This document shows, in pieces, positions 1-11,987 of a DNA stretch of 64,000 nucleotides; within the stretch, counting starts at the first letter, position 1; the number at the start of each line of letters is the position of its first letter. Under the pieces are notes generated by a model. It worked only from the letters and a program-made list of their open reading frames with translations, made no database searches and had not been told where the DNA came from. The position numbers and the translations under genes are program-made. The DNA is taken from the NCBI GenBank assembly GCA_013399895.1, contig VXBA01003079.1, forward strand, positions 124,001 through 188,000, in the 5' to 3' direction. This stretch comes from Serilophus lunatus (taxonomy: Eukaryota; Chordata; Aves; Passeriformes; Eurylaimidae).

Positions 1-3000
1 GGTCTTACATACCCTATGTGCAGCAATTTCAAGAACTTATCCTGTGTGGGCTTTTTATTCCACTCCATTACTTTTGTTAAATAAAATTATTAACAGCTGT
101 TTACAATGTCCATCTTGAAATCTGGTATTAATACACTGATGAGGTTAACTCCAGGGTGAAGAGCTTGCCATTTAGGCATCTGGGCAGTTTGGACACCAGA
201 GGCCATAGCATTGCCCTTTGCCTGTATCTGTAAGACTTGTCTTTTTAGCTGGAACAGTTAGAAATACGTTCCTCTTGAAAGCTCATGTTGAATGTCATGT
301 GAAATCACGTAATTGTATCAAACAGTACAGCATCTGCTTGTGAGTCAGATAGAAGAACATGACGATACAGCCCTTTATTTCTTTAACAACTTCAAGGAAA
401 GAACCTCCCCTGCAGTTCAGCATCGCTTCATGAAATTAGCAGGGATATCTTGGGTTACAGACTGCATTGTTTTAGTCTGGCATGGTATCTGCTCCAGGAG
501 AAATCAGGTGGCTTGCCTAGCGACGGCACACTGGAGGCATTTGCTTCCAGTCCTCAAGGCAGAGCATGGGTCTTGTGTGGAGTGAAAATCATTAAACCCT
601 CCTCCTCATAAAAGTGAGGGACAGTGTTGGCACAGGAACAGCTGAGTGAAGCACGGCTGTCAGTAAACACAGGCAGGAAAACAAAGTGATTCAAACTCTG
701 TAGGGTGAGATTCAGAGGCAGCCACATAACAGTGTGCCTAGGGGCAAAATAAATCCTCAAGAAAACATGCATTAAGATGGGACATGATTAGCCATAAAAA
801 GGACATTATGTGGTGTTGCCTGATAGCAGAAGCCTGGGCTCCAGAATACTGTGGGTCACTAATATGAAGACAGGCAGGACAAAGAGGGTCAGGATTGTTA
901 TCTGCAGGAGGCTGGATGGGGCATCCACCTGCAGCTGCTCACTCTGTAGCTTCTCAGGTGGCTGCAGCATAAAGTACTCCACAAGCTTATTAACCTGAAC
1001 TCTGAGCAGCTGTGTCTGCCAAAAGAGAACATAAAGGACCTCTAGAAGAAAAGGAGTCTTTAAATTCTGCTTTTCTGGATGAATGCTTTTGAAACAGTAC
1101 AAGTGTTAAAACTTGTGTGGGAAAAGTAATGCAACCCAGAAGTGGTCATACCAATGTAACTTACCTCTACAGTTAAATACCTGAATACAGAGCACCTTTT
1201 GTACTCTTGGTGCCATATCTGTGTGTTAAGTGATACTAATGCAGTCCTGATGTGGTTTTCTTTTTTTTTTTTTCTCTAAAACAAAATCACAAAAGCAAAC
1301 CCTTAGCCCTGATTCAAACAGTATTCAAGCCATCAACTTTGTATAGGCCCGGATGAAGTAGAAAATGCTTGAAAGTATTTTCAGGTATTGATGGGGGATG
1401 TGGGGTTGTATAACCCTTCCACTCCAGTAAAAAGTGCCATTTTAAACATCTGCACGTTACCAGTGGAAAAGCTAGGTTCATGTGCCAGTAGGGTGAGGCC
1501 AGCAGGGAGAAGGACTCAACTTAAATCTCAAGGTCAGGCATAATGAGTCTCTGGCTTTATTGTTGAGATTGATCCAGAAGGTCCCTATCCCCTCACTTCC
1601 ACTTGCATAGTGGGTTTACGGAGTAAACCACAGAGAAACAAAATGATTTGGGTTACAGTACTTATTTTATTTTTTCCCTTAGCCCTTTGCCAGTTTAATA
1701 ATCTGATAGCTGTGATAAAGACCATACCAGCTCAAATCAGTGTTCAGTAGCACTTTTTTTTTTTTTTTGGTGACCAGAATAGTGGAAACAAGGGAGCCAC
1801 CTGTACATCAATGTTTCTCCAGGCACTTCTCAGTGTTCAGCAGCTGTGCCTCAATCACTTCTGTGGAGCAAAGTCACATCTTTGTGCTTAGCAATCTGTG
1901 ATGGGAGGGAAAAACATGTGCTTGGAGCCTATGTATGGTTTTATTATGCAGAATATTGTAGGCAAGGTGTTCTGCAGCTGCATTTTTCAGGTAGGTGAAA
2001 AGATCCTGTTATAGAGGAGCCATTACAGTACTACTTAGGGGAAGGTTGGCTGTGGAGTACAGGTTGAGGAGAGAGAAAACTGTTCTCAGCAGTGAAGTTC
2101 ACTTCTGTGGAGTTGCAACTTACGCTGTGTTATGACGTTATGAACAAAAAAATCTTGTTTGACAGTTCTTAGATTTGAGTGTTACCCAGTGACTGCTGTG
2201 AGCTGAACTGGGGAAGAGATCAAGCTGAAAAACAACAGAGTGGATACACCAACTTTTATAAACGTGGGCATATCAGTCCATAAAATTGTGCTTAGAAGAT
2301 TGAGGTGGCAAGCCAAAGAGGGAGCAGCAGAAACAGGAGTAACAGCCACTTGTAGGACTTGGAGATATGACATATCAGTCTGTATATACGTTGCTTGAGC
2401 CAGGGTAACCATGTGCACCTTTTTGGCCCACTACAGCTGAGATATAAAACTCGATGTCAAGGTTAAGCTACTGTGTCATGTCATGCTCTCAGCATTTGCA
2501 TGATCAATTCTGAGAGGTGGTAACTTGGAAGCTGTGGTAACTTGATCACCATTTTATGGCTCAGACATTTAAATTAACCCACCCACTGGCTTGATACAGT
2601 GATTTCGATGCTGATGGGATAAGAAATGAGCTCATAACCTGGTCTGGCACGTGCAGATTTGCCTTTCTAAACGTGCATCCTACAGGAATGAGCTGTTGTG
2701 GAATCATTGGCCATGGGAGTCCAGAACACCCGGGTGGTGTCTGCAGGTGTGTGCAATTCTACAGCATTAGTGAAAACAGAGGTAGCAATGCCTGAAGAGT
2801 TTCTGCTGGTATAATTCTCACTCTATTAAGAAATTACTCTTTGTGTGGGAGGTGAGGAAAGCTAGCTGGGTTAATAAATGATGGTTAAAAAAAAGACAGG
2901 AGAAAAAAAAGAAAAAAAGGTATAGCATGCATGGGTACAGTTATGTAAGAGAAAGAAATAAATCAGTGTTTCTCTGAGAACCTCATCCACAGAGCTGCTA

Positions 3001-6000
3001 GGCAATTGGGCTGCAGTGTTGTTCTCAACACACCCTCCACTTCCTTCTTTCCTTTTTGGGGCCAGGGATGGATGAATTGAGGGAGCGGGGAGCAGGATGC
3101 TGGCTCTGCCTCCAGCCAATGCTGTGTGGTGCAGTGGTGTTTACCCAGCTTACGCAAGGCTGGGCCAGCCCCTCTTTAGGCAGAAGGCACTACCCACGGC
3201 TCAAGTAAAAGCACTCGGAGCAGAGTCACTCAGTCTGGCAGTTCTTGGGGGTTTAAAGGAGCTGGTGGATTTCGGCTGGTTTTTAACAAGATCGAAGGCT
3301 TGGGGTTTTTGTTCTCCACTGTGCAGATACAGAAAGGACACGGAGATCCCGGTAAGTGCTCTGCATGCCATCGCTTTTCCCTTTCAGTGTGGTATTGTTT
3401 CAGTCTCTCTTCAAAAGCCTCCTCAGTTGCCGTGGTTTTCAGAGATGTGGTGGAAAGGAAATCTGAGAGTGGGCAGCGTGTCTGCAGGCTGCCCTTCCAC
3501 CTCAAAGAGGAAGAGGCATTCAAAGTGCACAGTATAGTAAATACTGTTGGTTCAAAGTGTCAGTCACTTCTCGTTTTTCGGGTGCAGAGCAAGACACCTC
3601 GGAACTGTCATTATTACCTAGGGGAATTTTTCACATAGCTGTTAAATATCTGTTGTCTAAACTGAAAAAACAATGCTTTAACTGTAACTGCTATATTTAG
3701 AAGATGATATAGTGTGCTATGCAAAAAGGCCTTAGTGTAGTACAAACACCTACTTAGCAGATACTTTGGTACATGAACTGCCTCATCAGTAAGTCAGAGG
3801 CTTATAAAAAGCAAAGCTGTAACATTCAGACATGTAGAACAAGTACACATTGTGGGTTTTTGCAAGCACAGGCTTCTCAGCCATGTATTCCAGTACAGGT
3901 GCATCAGTAGATCTTCCTGGATTCATTCACCAAAGCTTGAAAAGCTCTATCAGTTTGTGAAAGACCCCTCTTAAAAAGAAGATGCCTCTGTTTTGGTCTG
4001 AACTCTCAGGAAGTTTTGCTTTTCTTCAGGACTTACAAGTTTGGACTGCTTATTTTTAAAGTAATACTGTGTATCTTGTCTGAATGCATTAGAAAGGATA
4101 ACTTTAAATGTTTCTAACTGTAGAGTTCTTTGTATCAGAGCTATATTTTTGCCACATTGTACCAGTATTGTAAAGTTTTCTTCTCTGCTTTTGCTTTTGC
4201 AAGGCACTCCCTGAAGGTACAAATAGGTAGTGCTATGGTTAATGAACACCTGGTGTTCTCCCAGCATGGTTCTATGTAGTATTGTTTTATGGCTTCTTTA
4301 GGTTACAAATAATCTTCATTTTATAATCCAAGTGAAAATTAAATCAAAACTATACCATTTTAATGTCGCACACAGAGTTTGTAGTAACAGCTGAAGTTCA
4401 AGTGCAGGCAAAACCTCATGGAGAAAGGTGAAAATTAATGGTCTGAAGTAGCTTGTGTGGTACTTTGACAGGTAGTTCAGGTGATGGAGCAAGTCCAGGC
4501 TGTAGTATTTGGCCCTTGTGCCCCCGGAGGGGCTGTGCATCATCACCAGTGAATTGAAAAGCTGACATGGAGGGATGGGGCTGGCAAGGGGGTTTACACT
4601 GTGTGGAAACATAGCAGTTTAACTGGTGAAGAACTTTCTCGGCTAATTAAGGATACAGATAATATTGCAGTGACAGCTTTAAAATAGACACCTTGTGCTA
4701 AAAGACAAATGTTTTTGGCTTCCCACACGTAGTCTGAATTACATCATTTATAACCCGTAGGAGGCTATCGTGGTTTCCTCAGGGGAGGATCAGCTGTTAT
4801 TTTTCATAACTGAAAAAAATGCTGGATTTTTTTTTTTTTTTCCCAGGGGGACATTTTCAGAATTGATTTTTGTCAGTTTATTGGAGTGGATCATTATTGG
4901 TTACATAAATCTTCCAGGTTTAATACACCAAACCACATTCTCATCTCATCAATGGCAGCTAAGAATAAGAGAACTGAAGTTAGCAGAGATCTGATTGTAA
5001 TCAGGCTCCTGTGCTTAGATGAGTTTTTTTGTCTTCTGAACGGGAATGCTATTTTTGAGTACTATCATAAAGTACAGATTTTCTTATAGGTGCCTTTCAT
5101 AAAAGTCCTGTTCCAAAACACTTTGCTTTTTCATTGAGCAAAGCTGCTTGTCCTCATAGCACTGTTCCTGTCTTTCCTAAAATTGCTGAGAACTATTCAG
5201 ACTTGCTTCTGAGGCTGGAACAGAACTTGAAGCAGGATGCTGGATGCCAGTTCAACCAAAACTGCTGTTTCTTAGACTGGAAAAAGTTAGCTGTAGCCTT
5301 GGAGTAAAACAGTAGATTTGCTCTTGTGTATCAAGTTAATGCCCCTTTGAAAGTGTCTACAGACAACAGGCCTTTTTTTTGGTGTATGTGTATGTGTTCT
5401 GACTCTTGCATGATTTGTTTCCTGGATGACCAACCCACTAATGGCAGATGTCCATGGTAAAAAGACGCTTTCATTCTGTTTATGGGAAGGAAAAACTCCT
5501 CTATTGAGATTTTACAGATGTTATCAATGCACAGTAGCAGATAGTTGTTTGCATTGGTTTGTGCTTGGTGTCCTGTGCAGCACAGGCTGCTGGCACTCAC
5601 CTTGTCTTATTTTTAATGCTTTCATATCATAAGACACTCTTGTGTGGATAGTGGATGACTAAGCTTATCCTGAGTTATAAAAGAAAAGGTGTACAATATA
5701 TAGACTAAAGAAATAAAGACCCATACAAAAGCAGAAGACTGGACTGATTTTCCCAGAATGCCAGGATTTATTCTTGGGGTTCTTTTGATGCTGAAAAAAC
5801 TCCTTTTCTAGAAAGAAAATTAATTATCCTTCCTTAGAAAGGAAGCTGATCCAGAGTGATTAGAATGCCTAACAGCTGCATCGCTGTACCTTCCCTGTGC
5901 ATCTCTGGTGAAGGATCAAGCTGTAGACAGAATCTGGCTAATCTCAAAAGTGGAGTATAAAACCTGCTGATCTTTAAATTGCAGGTATGTGTATGAGCTC

Positions 6001-9000
6001 ATTTTTAACTGGAAGCTGGGAGAAGTGTGAAAACTATGGTTGATAAACACATGTTCTACCCAGTGATCACTTCAGTAAAAACGATTTTAATACAAGTTTA
6101 CAAAAATATTGATAGGAGAAGCACTGAAAGGAGAATAACTTCCCAGTGGTGATTTAACCATCATGTAGCAGGAAGTGATTTCTCAATCTTTGTCTCAGCT
6201 TTCAGAAACATGGTGATGCAAGGAGCTGAATCCTTGTTGCTCTCACCAGTGCAGATCAGTAACAACATTGATATTGTTTGTGAAACCTGGCAACCTGGAC
6301 TTGATGGGATCTTATACTCAAACAAGAAGTCAGTCTGCTGGGAATTACTTTGGGTTTTTTTTTCTTTTTCCCCTTCTCTCTGGTTACTTACTGCCTCTTC
6401 CTTCTTCCATGCTTGGAGATATCTTCATCTTAGGAGACTGGTACTCTTCAGAGCTGCTTTGTGTCCCACAGTGACTTTAACTTTGGTATTCTGGCTGTTT
6501 AAATCTAGAAATCAAGATTTTTTTTTTCCTTTGAGGTGATGAGATGTAACTGTAGAAGAGAATATGCAATGCTGAAATACTGTACATGTTTTGAGGATTT
6601 TGGTTTCTGATCTTGCAGTTGTAGGAAACTTGTCTGGTGGAAATCAGAGTGCAGAAGAGCTTAAATGTGTAAATGGTGTTAGCAAACTTAAGTCCTACTT
6701 GTTTTGTCAGGTAACTACACTATTCAATGTGAATTGTTTGTTTGAAGAGCAGCATGGGGTTTTAAATCCAAATAAAACTGTAGGCAGTAACATGTAAATC
6801 TCGGGAGGATATGACTTTGTTTCATTGGTAGAGTAGTTACTTACAATTCATGTATAACTGGTCAAAAGTGCACCTAAAGTGCATATTTCAGTTACTTGAT
6901 AAAATTGTGTTGGAACTCTTAAAAATTCCTAGGATGATATAGGTTGAGAGGTTGTCTGGTTCAGTCCCTGGACTCAAAGTGGGACTGGACTGCCTTGGGT
7001 CAGGCTGTTCAGGGCCACATGGAGCTCAGGTTTGTCTCCAAGGATGGAGATCTCACAGCTGCTCTAGATTGGTAGTAGCTAATGAGGATTTTCTGTGTTG
7101 TAGCTGGTTTGCTGCCTCCTGTTCTGTCACTGCATACCTTTGAAAAAGACTAGGTTCTATTTTGTGTGTATCCCCCCCTGATTTAACACGGAATTGCTGA
7201 GCTGGATGTGAGAATTGCAAGGATAGTAAATGGAGAACTGCAAATAGCAAATTGTATAAAAATGAAAAATATCAATAGACAGGATGTCTCGTGCTTTATT
7301 ACTAAAACCAAAAAAGTTAAAAATTCAAACCTTCAAATATGTAGCTGTAGAATATGAAGAAGATGGCAATATAAAAATGGAGGGTAAAATTCCCATTTTT
7401 GCATCTGAATCAGCATTTTTTCAGCATATTTTATTTTAATATGTTCATTGACAGAGGACTTCTATACTGTGAAAGTGGGGTTTTATGCAGTATTTTAGAA
7501 AAGGGCTAGTCTGGCACTAGCTGCAGTTGCTAGCAGCCTATAATGCTGGCTCTGTGTTTAGAAAATGATGGTAATTTATTACAAAGAGACTTTTATTCTA
7601 GTATTTTTAGCTCACAGCCGAGTGTTTAATGAATCTCTGCTTGGGCTCATTGAATTTATGTTCTCCCCTCCCCCTGCCCCATTTTAACCATTAAGATACT
7701 GCTGTTCCTGCTGCAATTCCAAAAGCTGCACTTGGTCTGCTAAATAGTGAAGTTATTCACATGGTGCTGTGCCTCACTGCAAACAAGATGTGAAAACTTG
7801 CTGTAGAAGCCACCAAAGCCTAGTTGTGGGTGAGTCTCCTGGTCAGAAAAGGCAGCTGAGCAGTTGAAGATGGCTGGTAAGGAAAGCTCATAGTTCAAAA
7901 CCAACCAGAATTCAGTCTGTCTCAGTCCCTCACTGAAAATGACGTGTTCAGTGAAAGCTCACTGTTAAACCAGTGTACTCTGTGCATGTTTGTGAGGTGT
8001 TCCCAGGGAATAGTCTGGATTCAGACTGGTGTTTGCACAAGATAGGAGTGAACTACAGTGATAGAAGCCTTTTCCTTCTACTTGAGTGTGGTCAGAAATC
8101 TGTGGCTTTCAGTAGTCTTTGCCTCTGTGACTTTAGTAGTGGAGAACAGGAAGGCTTGTAAGAAAGTAGATTTACGTTCCTCAAACAAATACTTTCTCAG
8201 TTTAGTTGTTATCTCTTTCCAGTCTTTCAAAACAGTTTCACGTGATACTATTGAGCTTTCTCCTGCCTCCAGAGGAAACCAGTGTTAAGAATAAAAAGGT
8301 ACTGCTTGTTCATGAGTTCTTCCTGTTCCAATTTCCTATTTTTGAGACTGGAGGATATTACCTGGTACCCATTGTGGTTTTGAGCTAACTGCAGACAGTT
8401 GTGATTGCCTCTTAAACCATGCAAGTTGCTTTACTCACAAAGTCTTTTCCAATCTCTAATAACAGGACTGTGCACAGGTAGGGGTTTTCAGGCTTTGGCA
8501 GAAGCAGAGATCATGGCATGAAAAGCTTGATGCTGCCAGTTCTGTGGTTTTGAAAGAACATTAGATGAGATGGGATCTTGTAATTGGCACCTTATTCTTC
8601 ATCAGTGATTCTTGGAGGAGTTTAGAATAGTCTGTTGTCCAGATCCTGCCCCAAGGAAGCCTCTTCCACTGATGTCTGGAAATGCTGCTGCAAAAAGCAG
8701 CAAAACTGTAACTTGCTTGTGTTTTGTTCAAGCAGTTGGTTCCTTAGTTGTATACAGGCACTTCAGGGCCAAGTTGCCTTTTTAACATATTTAGTTAGCC
8801 TTTCCTAAATGTAAAATAAAAGTCTTAAGGGGCACCTGAAATTAGATGTTGGATACTTTTCCCTGTACTAAGATTTTCCATATAACTTCTTGTATTGCTG
8901 AAGTCTGTCCCTGGGAACCATTGACCCCTAATATCAGTTCTGCTCAGTTATCTCTTAAGAGGAGGTTACTGGCCACTTGTTCAGAGTCTCCTTTAACTGT

Positions 9001-11842
9001 TTGTGTGTTACTTTGATGAGGTTTGGAAGCTGACTCAGGCTGGGAGATGTATTTTTTAGCTTTCCATGAAATTGTTCACTTGGATGAACAGAGGAAGAGG
9101 AAAAGCTACATCAAACCTATTCTTGTACTAATGGCTGAAGTTATTTTTATTGCTTGTCTTCCTACCTTCTCTGAGTGGAAGGATTAGCTCCTTATTAAAC
9201 ACTGTAATGTTAAGGTTATACTATTTAAATCTTTGTCTACTTTGTCATGGTATTTACTAGTCCTAATTTCCTAATAGGCAGTGCTGTAGTTTTCATAGCA
9301 GTGTTTCTTGTGAGTTGGTAAATGTCAGTGCAAGGGACAATTGTTGGCCAAGATGAAATTGGTTATATGTGGAGAAAACTGACTTGTAGGGGAGAGGCTG
9401 CCAAGGAGATCAGTGTTGAGTAGAAAATAGGTTAATTGTGTGAGGAGGAGTTGAAAACATGAGTTGTTTTAGAAGACAATTATACAAGCAACTATAATGC
9501 AAGAAGATTTTACAATAAAGCAAGAAATGCTGAAGTTGGTAGTAAAAATGCATTCTAAAATATTTATATCCTTATTTTTATATAGAGGTAAATCATGAAG
9601 ATATATACTCTTTATATAGAAATACTTCAGAAAGGAGATGTGGCTAGAGAACTGTGCACTCTTAAACACTAAGATCTGTCTAGTTCAGTACTAATATCAG
9701 TAAAGCACCCTGAGGTGTTTCCACAGGCATGTGGTTTCAGAGAATTGCTGGCATGGTGCTTCAAGGTGAGGTGTGATGCCAGGAGGCAAGGAGGACCCCA
9801 GAAGACATGAAATAAAAATTGTGAACAGTTAATGTTGTGGGACTCTTCTTACTTAACAAATGGGACAGTCCCCACTTGTGTGCTGTGACTACATGCTAAG
9901 GGTTTAAGGTCACCCTCTTGTATGATAAGTTTGCTTTAAATTCTTTATCTTAGAATTTTAAAGACAAAGCCTACAACACTAATTACCCTCATGATCCCTG
10001 TGGAGTTACTGCTACACGTGGATCAGCAACCTAGAAATGCTTTGGAGCAAACTCTGCTGCTTTGCTCCCTCCCGTGCCAATGCTGCTATTCCCGGGCGGC
10101 AGATGGGGACCAGTGGGTCAGTGTAAGGCACTTTCAGCCCCAGCCAAGTGATGGGTACCCTAAGGCTTGAACCAGGACAGCTGCCCAGTGAAAATGGACA
10201 CTGCTTCCTATGCGACACAAATGCATTGGTGTGACTGTTGTATGAACAGGAACAGACACTGTCCTGCCAGTCAGGTTTGTTGCGATGCACTGGATCCAGA
10301 TGAAGACAGTCTGCGGTTAACTTGTTTCAGGCACTGTGAAGTCTACAGTACCCAGACTTGGAAGCAAAAGGGGAAGAGATTTGGAAAATAATGAGAAATG
10401 AAAGGAGGAAAGAAAAGAAAAAAAATAAAAGGGTTTCTATTTCGTTTCCTGGTTGTGTTCTGCAGTCATCACAGCAAACATCTGTAGGACACTGAGATGT
10501 CTTTGTCTATATTTGAGTGAAGCCCTCTCAAATATGTGGAATAGCATGAAGGAGCAAACTGAGTTTTCAGAGATCACTTTGCGCTAGTTGCAGGTGGCAA
10601 TCAATACATCCATGGTGAAGAAGAAGCTGGTAGATTGAGAAGACAACTTGAGGGCAAAGCTTCTGTGTGAAAGAGCAAAGAGGACTGGGAGAGGGTATAG
10701 AGATAAGGCCAGTAAAGGGATCTTTGCATCACCTTCTGAACAAATGTGAACAGGGTGTCAAGCACTGCTATGTCCTTTTCTCTGTTCTTGCAACATAAGG
10801 TGGGGGAAGATAAAATCAGCATGATGACATCTTTTTCTGCTAGTAACTATGGTCTAGTTGAGGTAGAAGAAAATGGAGGTACAGCATTGTTGTAGTTGTG
10901 ATCAAAGTTGATGACAGGATTCAAGAAATGCTGTGTGAGTCAAAAAGTGTATTTCCATAGAAGCCAGAATGTTAACTGTCAGAACAGAAAAAGATTTTTG
11001 CTATCAGTAAAAAAGATAAGGAGTAGCTTTTTGAGTTGGTGTGAAAACTTATCTGGAAGAACCAAGGGAATGCTCTTATTTCTATTAAAGAAAGCCTCAA
11101 ACAGGCTGGTGTCAACTTTATTCTTTATCAAACAAGTGCTCTGCTGGGTAGGCTTTCTGTAGAGGAAGGTCAGAGATGGGCCAGATAGGTCAGGAGTGTC
11201 TGGAAATGCTACTAATGAGGAGCTGTAAAAAATAATAGTATAAGCTGTTCCTCAAAGAAGAAGTCTGAGGAAAAAATGCACTTCAAGACTATTTTCTCTA
11301 AGAACATGTGGAATTCCCTCAGAAATCTCCTTCAAACAGATGTTTATATCACTTCTGTCTCTGGTTAAACAGGAGGGGTCACACTGCACACCCTGATCTT
11401 GTACAGTAGACTCGCTATCAAAGTATCAAACAACTTCCTTCCATCCAGAAACTTCTTGGAAAGCTCTGAATCAAACACTTTCCATGAAAACTTTTACCTT
11501 TCTAGCTAATGGAGTGGTCTTGCTTAATTTAAATTTAATGCCTATCTGTCTCTACTTCTTAATAGCTGAACAAAATATACTAATTGAAGGAAAACCAATG
11601 TGGATGTTTTAAGGCCAGAGAGGAATTTCCTAAATGCACTTTTGTGGTGGTCCTTCAAGACAATTCAACCTTAATTCATGTTTAAAAACATAAGCATAAA
11701 TTTTTTAAATTAGTCAGCCCAAACCAAAATACGGAAAACACAAAACACTGTTCCTAATTTACCAGATAGATGTGAAAGTTTGTGTAATTGATGGATTTGA
11801 GTATTTTTTTTCTTACACTTAATTTTGTTTCTGTTTTTACAG
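1..11842 (+). other. PELI1 upstream region or first intron (non-coding)
   Basis: This stretch precedes the exon carrying the PELI1 start codon. That exon begins at a clear splice acceptor (long T-rich tract, then AG at 11841-11842), so at least one non-coding first exon must lie upstream. In human PELI1 the first intron is long, so most or all of this stretch is probably intron 1 with the promoter left of the window. It is AT-rich with scattered T runs and no CpG island. I recognise no complete gene; it holds one CR1 fragment and two exon-like places described in the findings. Confidence 0.6.
6935..7200 (-). repeat. CR1 LINE fragment, antisense
   Basis: The + strand reads like the reverse complement of a CR1 3' region: the phrases meaning 'tctccaaggatggagat' and 'cctgttctgtcactg' occur in the expected order and spacing. 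It is diverged and 5'-truncated, so it is an old insertion and not active. Edges are approximate. CR1 is the dominant LINE of birds and other sauropsids, which supports the host assignment. Confidence 0.7.
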
Positions 11843-11916
11843 GAAATAATGAAAAAAGCGTGCCACAACTCTTGATCAAAGACCTGAAATTTGAGAAGAA
11901 GTCATTAGCTAAGCTC
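11843..11916 (+). other. PELI1: PELI1 5'UTR part of the start-codon exon, with a short uORF
   Basis: The exon begins after the acceptor AG at 11841-11842. The 74 nt before the start codon contain an upstream ATG at 11849-11851 that opens an 8-codon ORF ending in TGA at 11873-11875, out of frame with PELI1. The PELI1 frame itself stays open back to the exon border, so an N-terminal extension would be possible only if an unseen upstream exon supplied an in-frame ATG. The start at 11917 is chosen because it gives the known PELI1 N terminus (MFSPDQENHPSKAPVKYGEL). Confidence 0.75.
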
Positions 11917-11987
11917 ATGTTTTCTCCTGATCAAGAAAATCATCCATCAAAAGCACCAGTCAAATATGGTGAATTGATTGTATTAGG
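11917..11987 (+). CDS. PELI1: PELI1 coding exon 1 (residues 1-24, start)
   Basis: It encodes residues 1-23 plus two bases of codon 24. The donor GTAAGT follows at 11988. The split glycine codon (GG|A) is completed by the next exon, giving the L-G-Y-N-G-S stretch at the edge of the FHA domain. The next 497 nt are intron without recognisable features. Confidence 0.95.
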
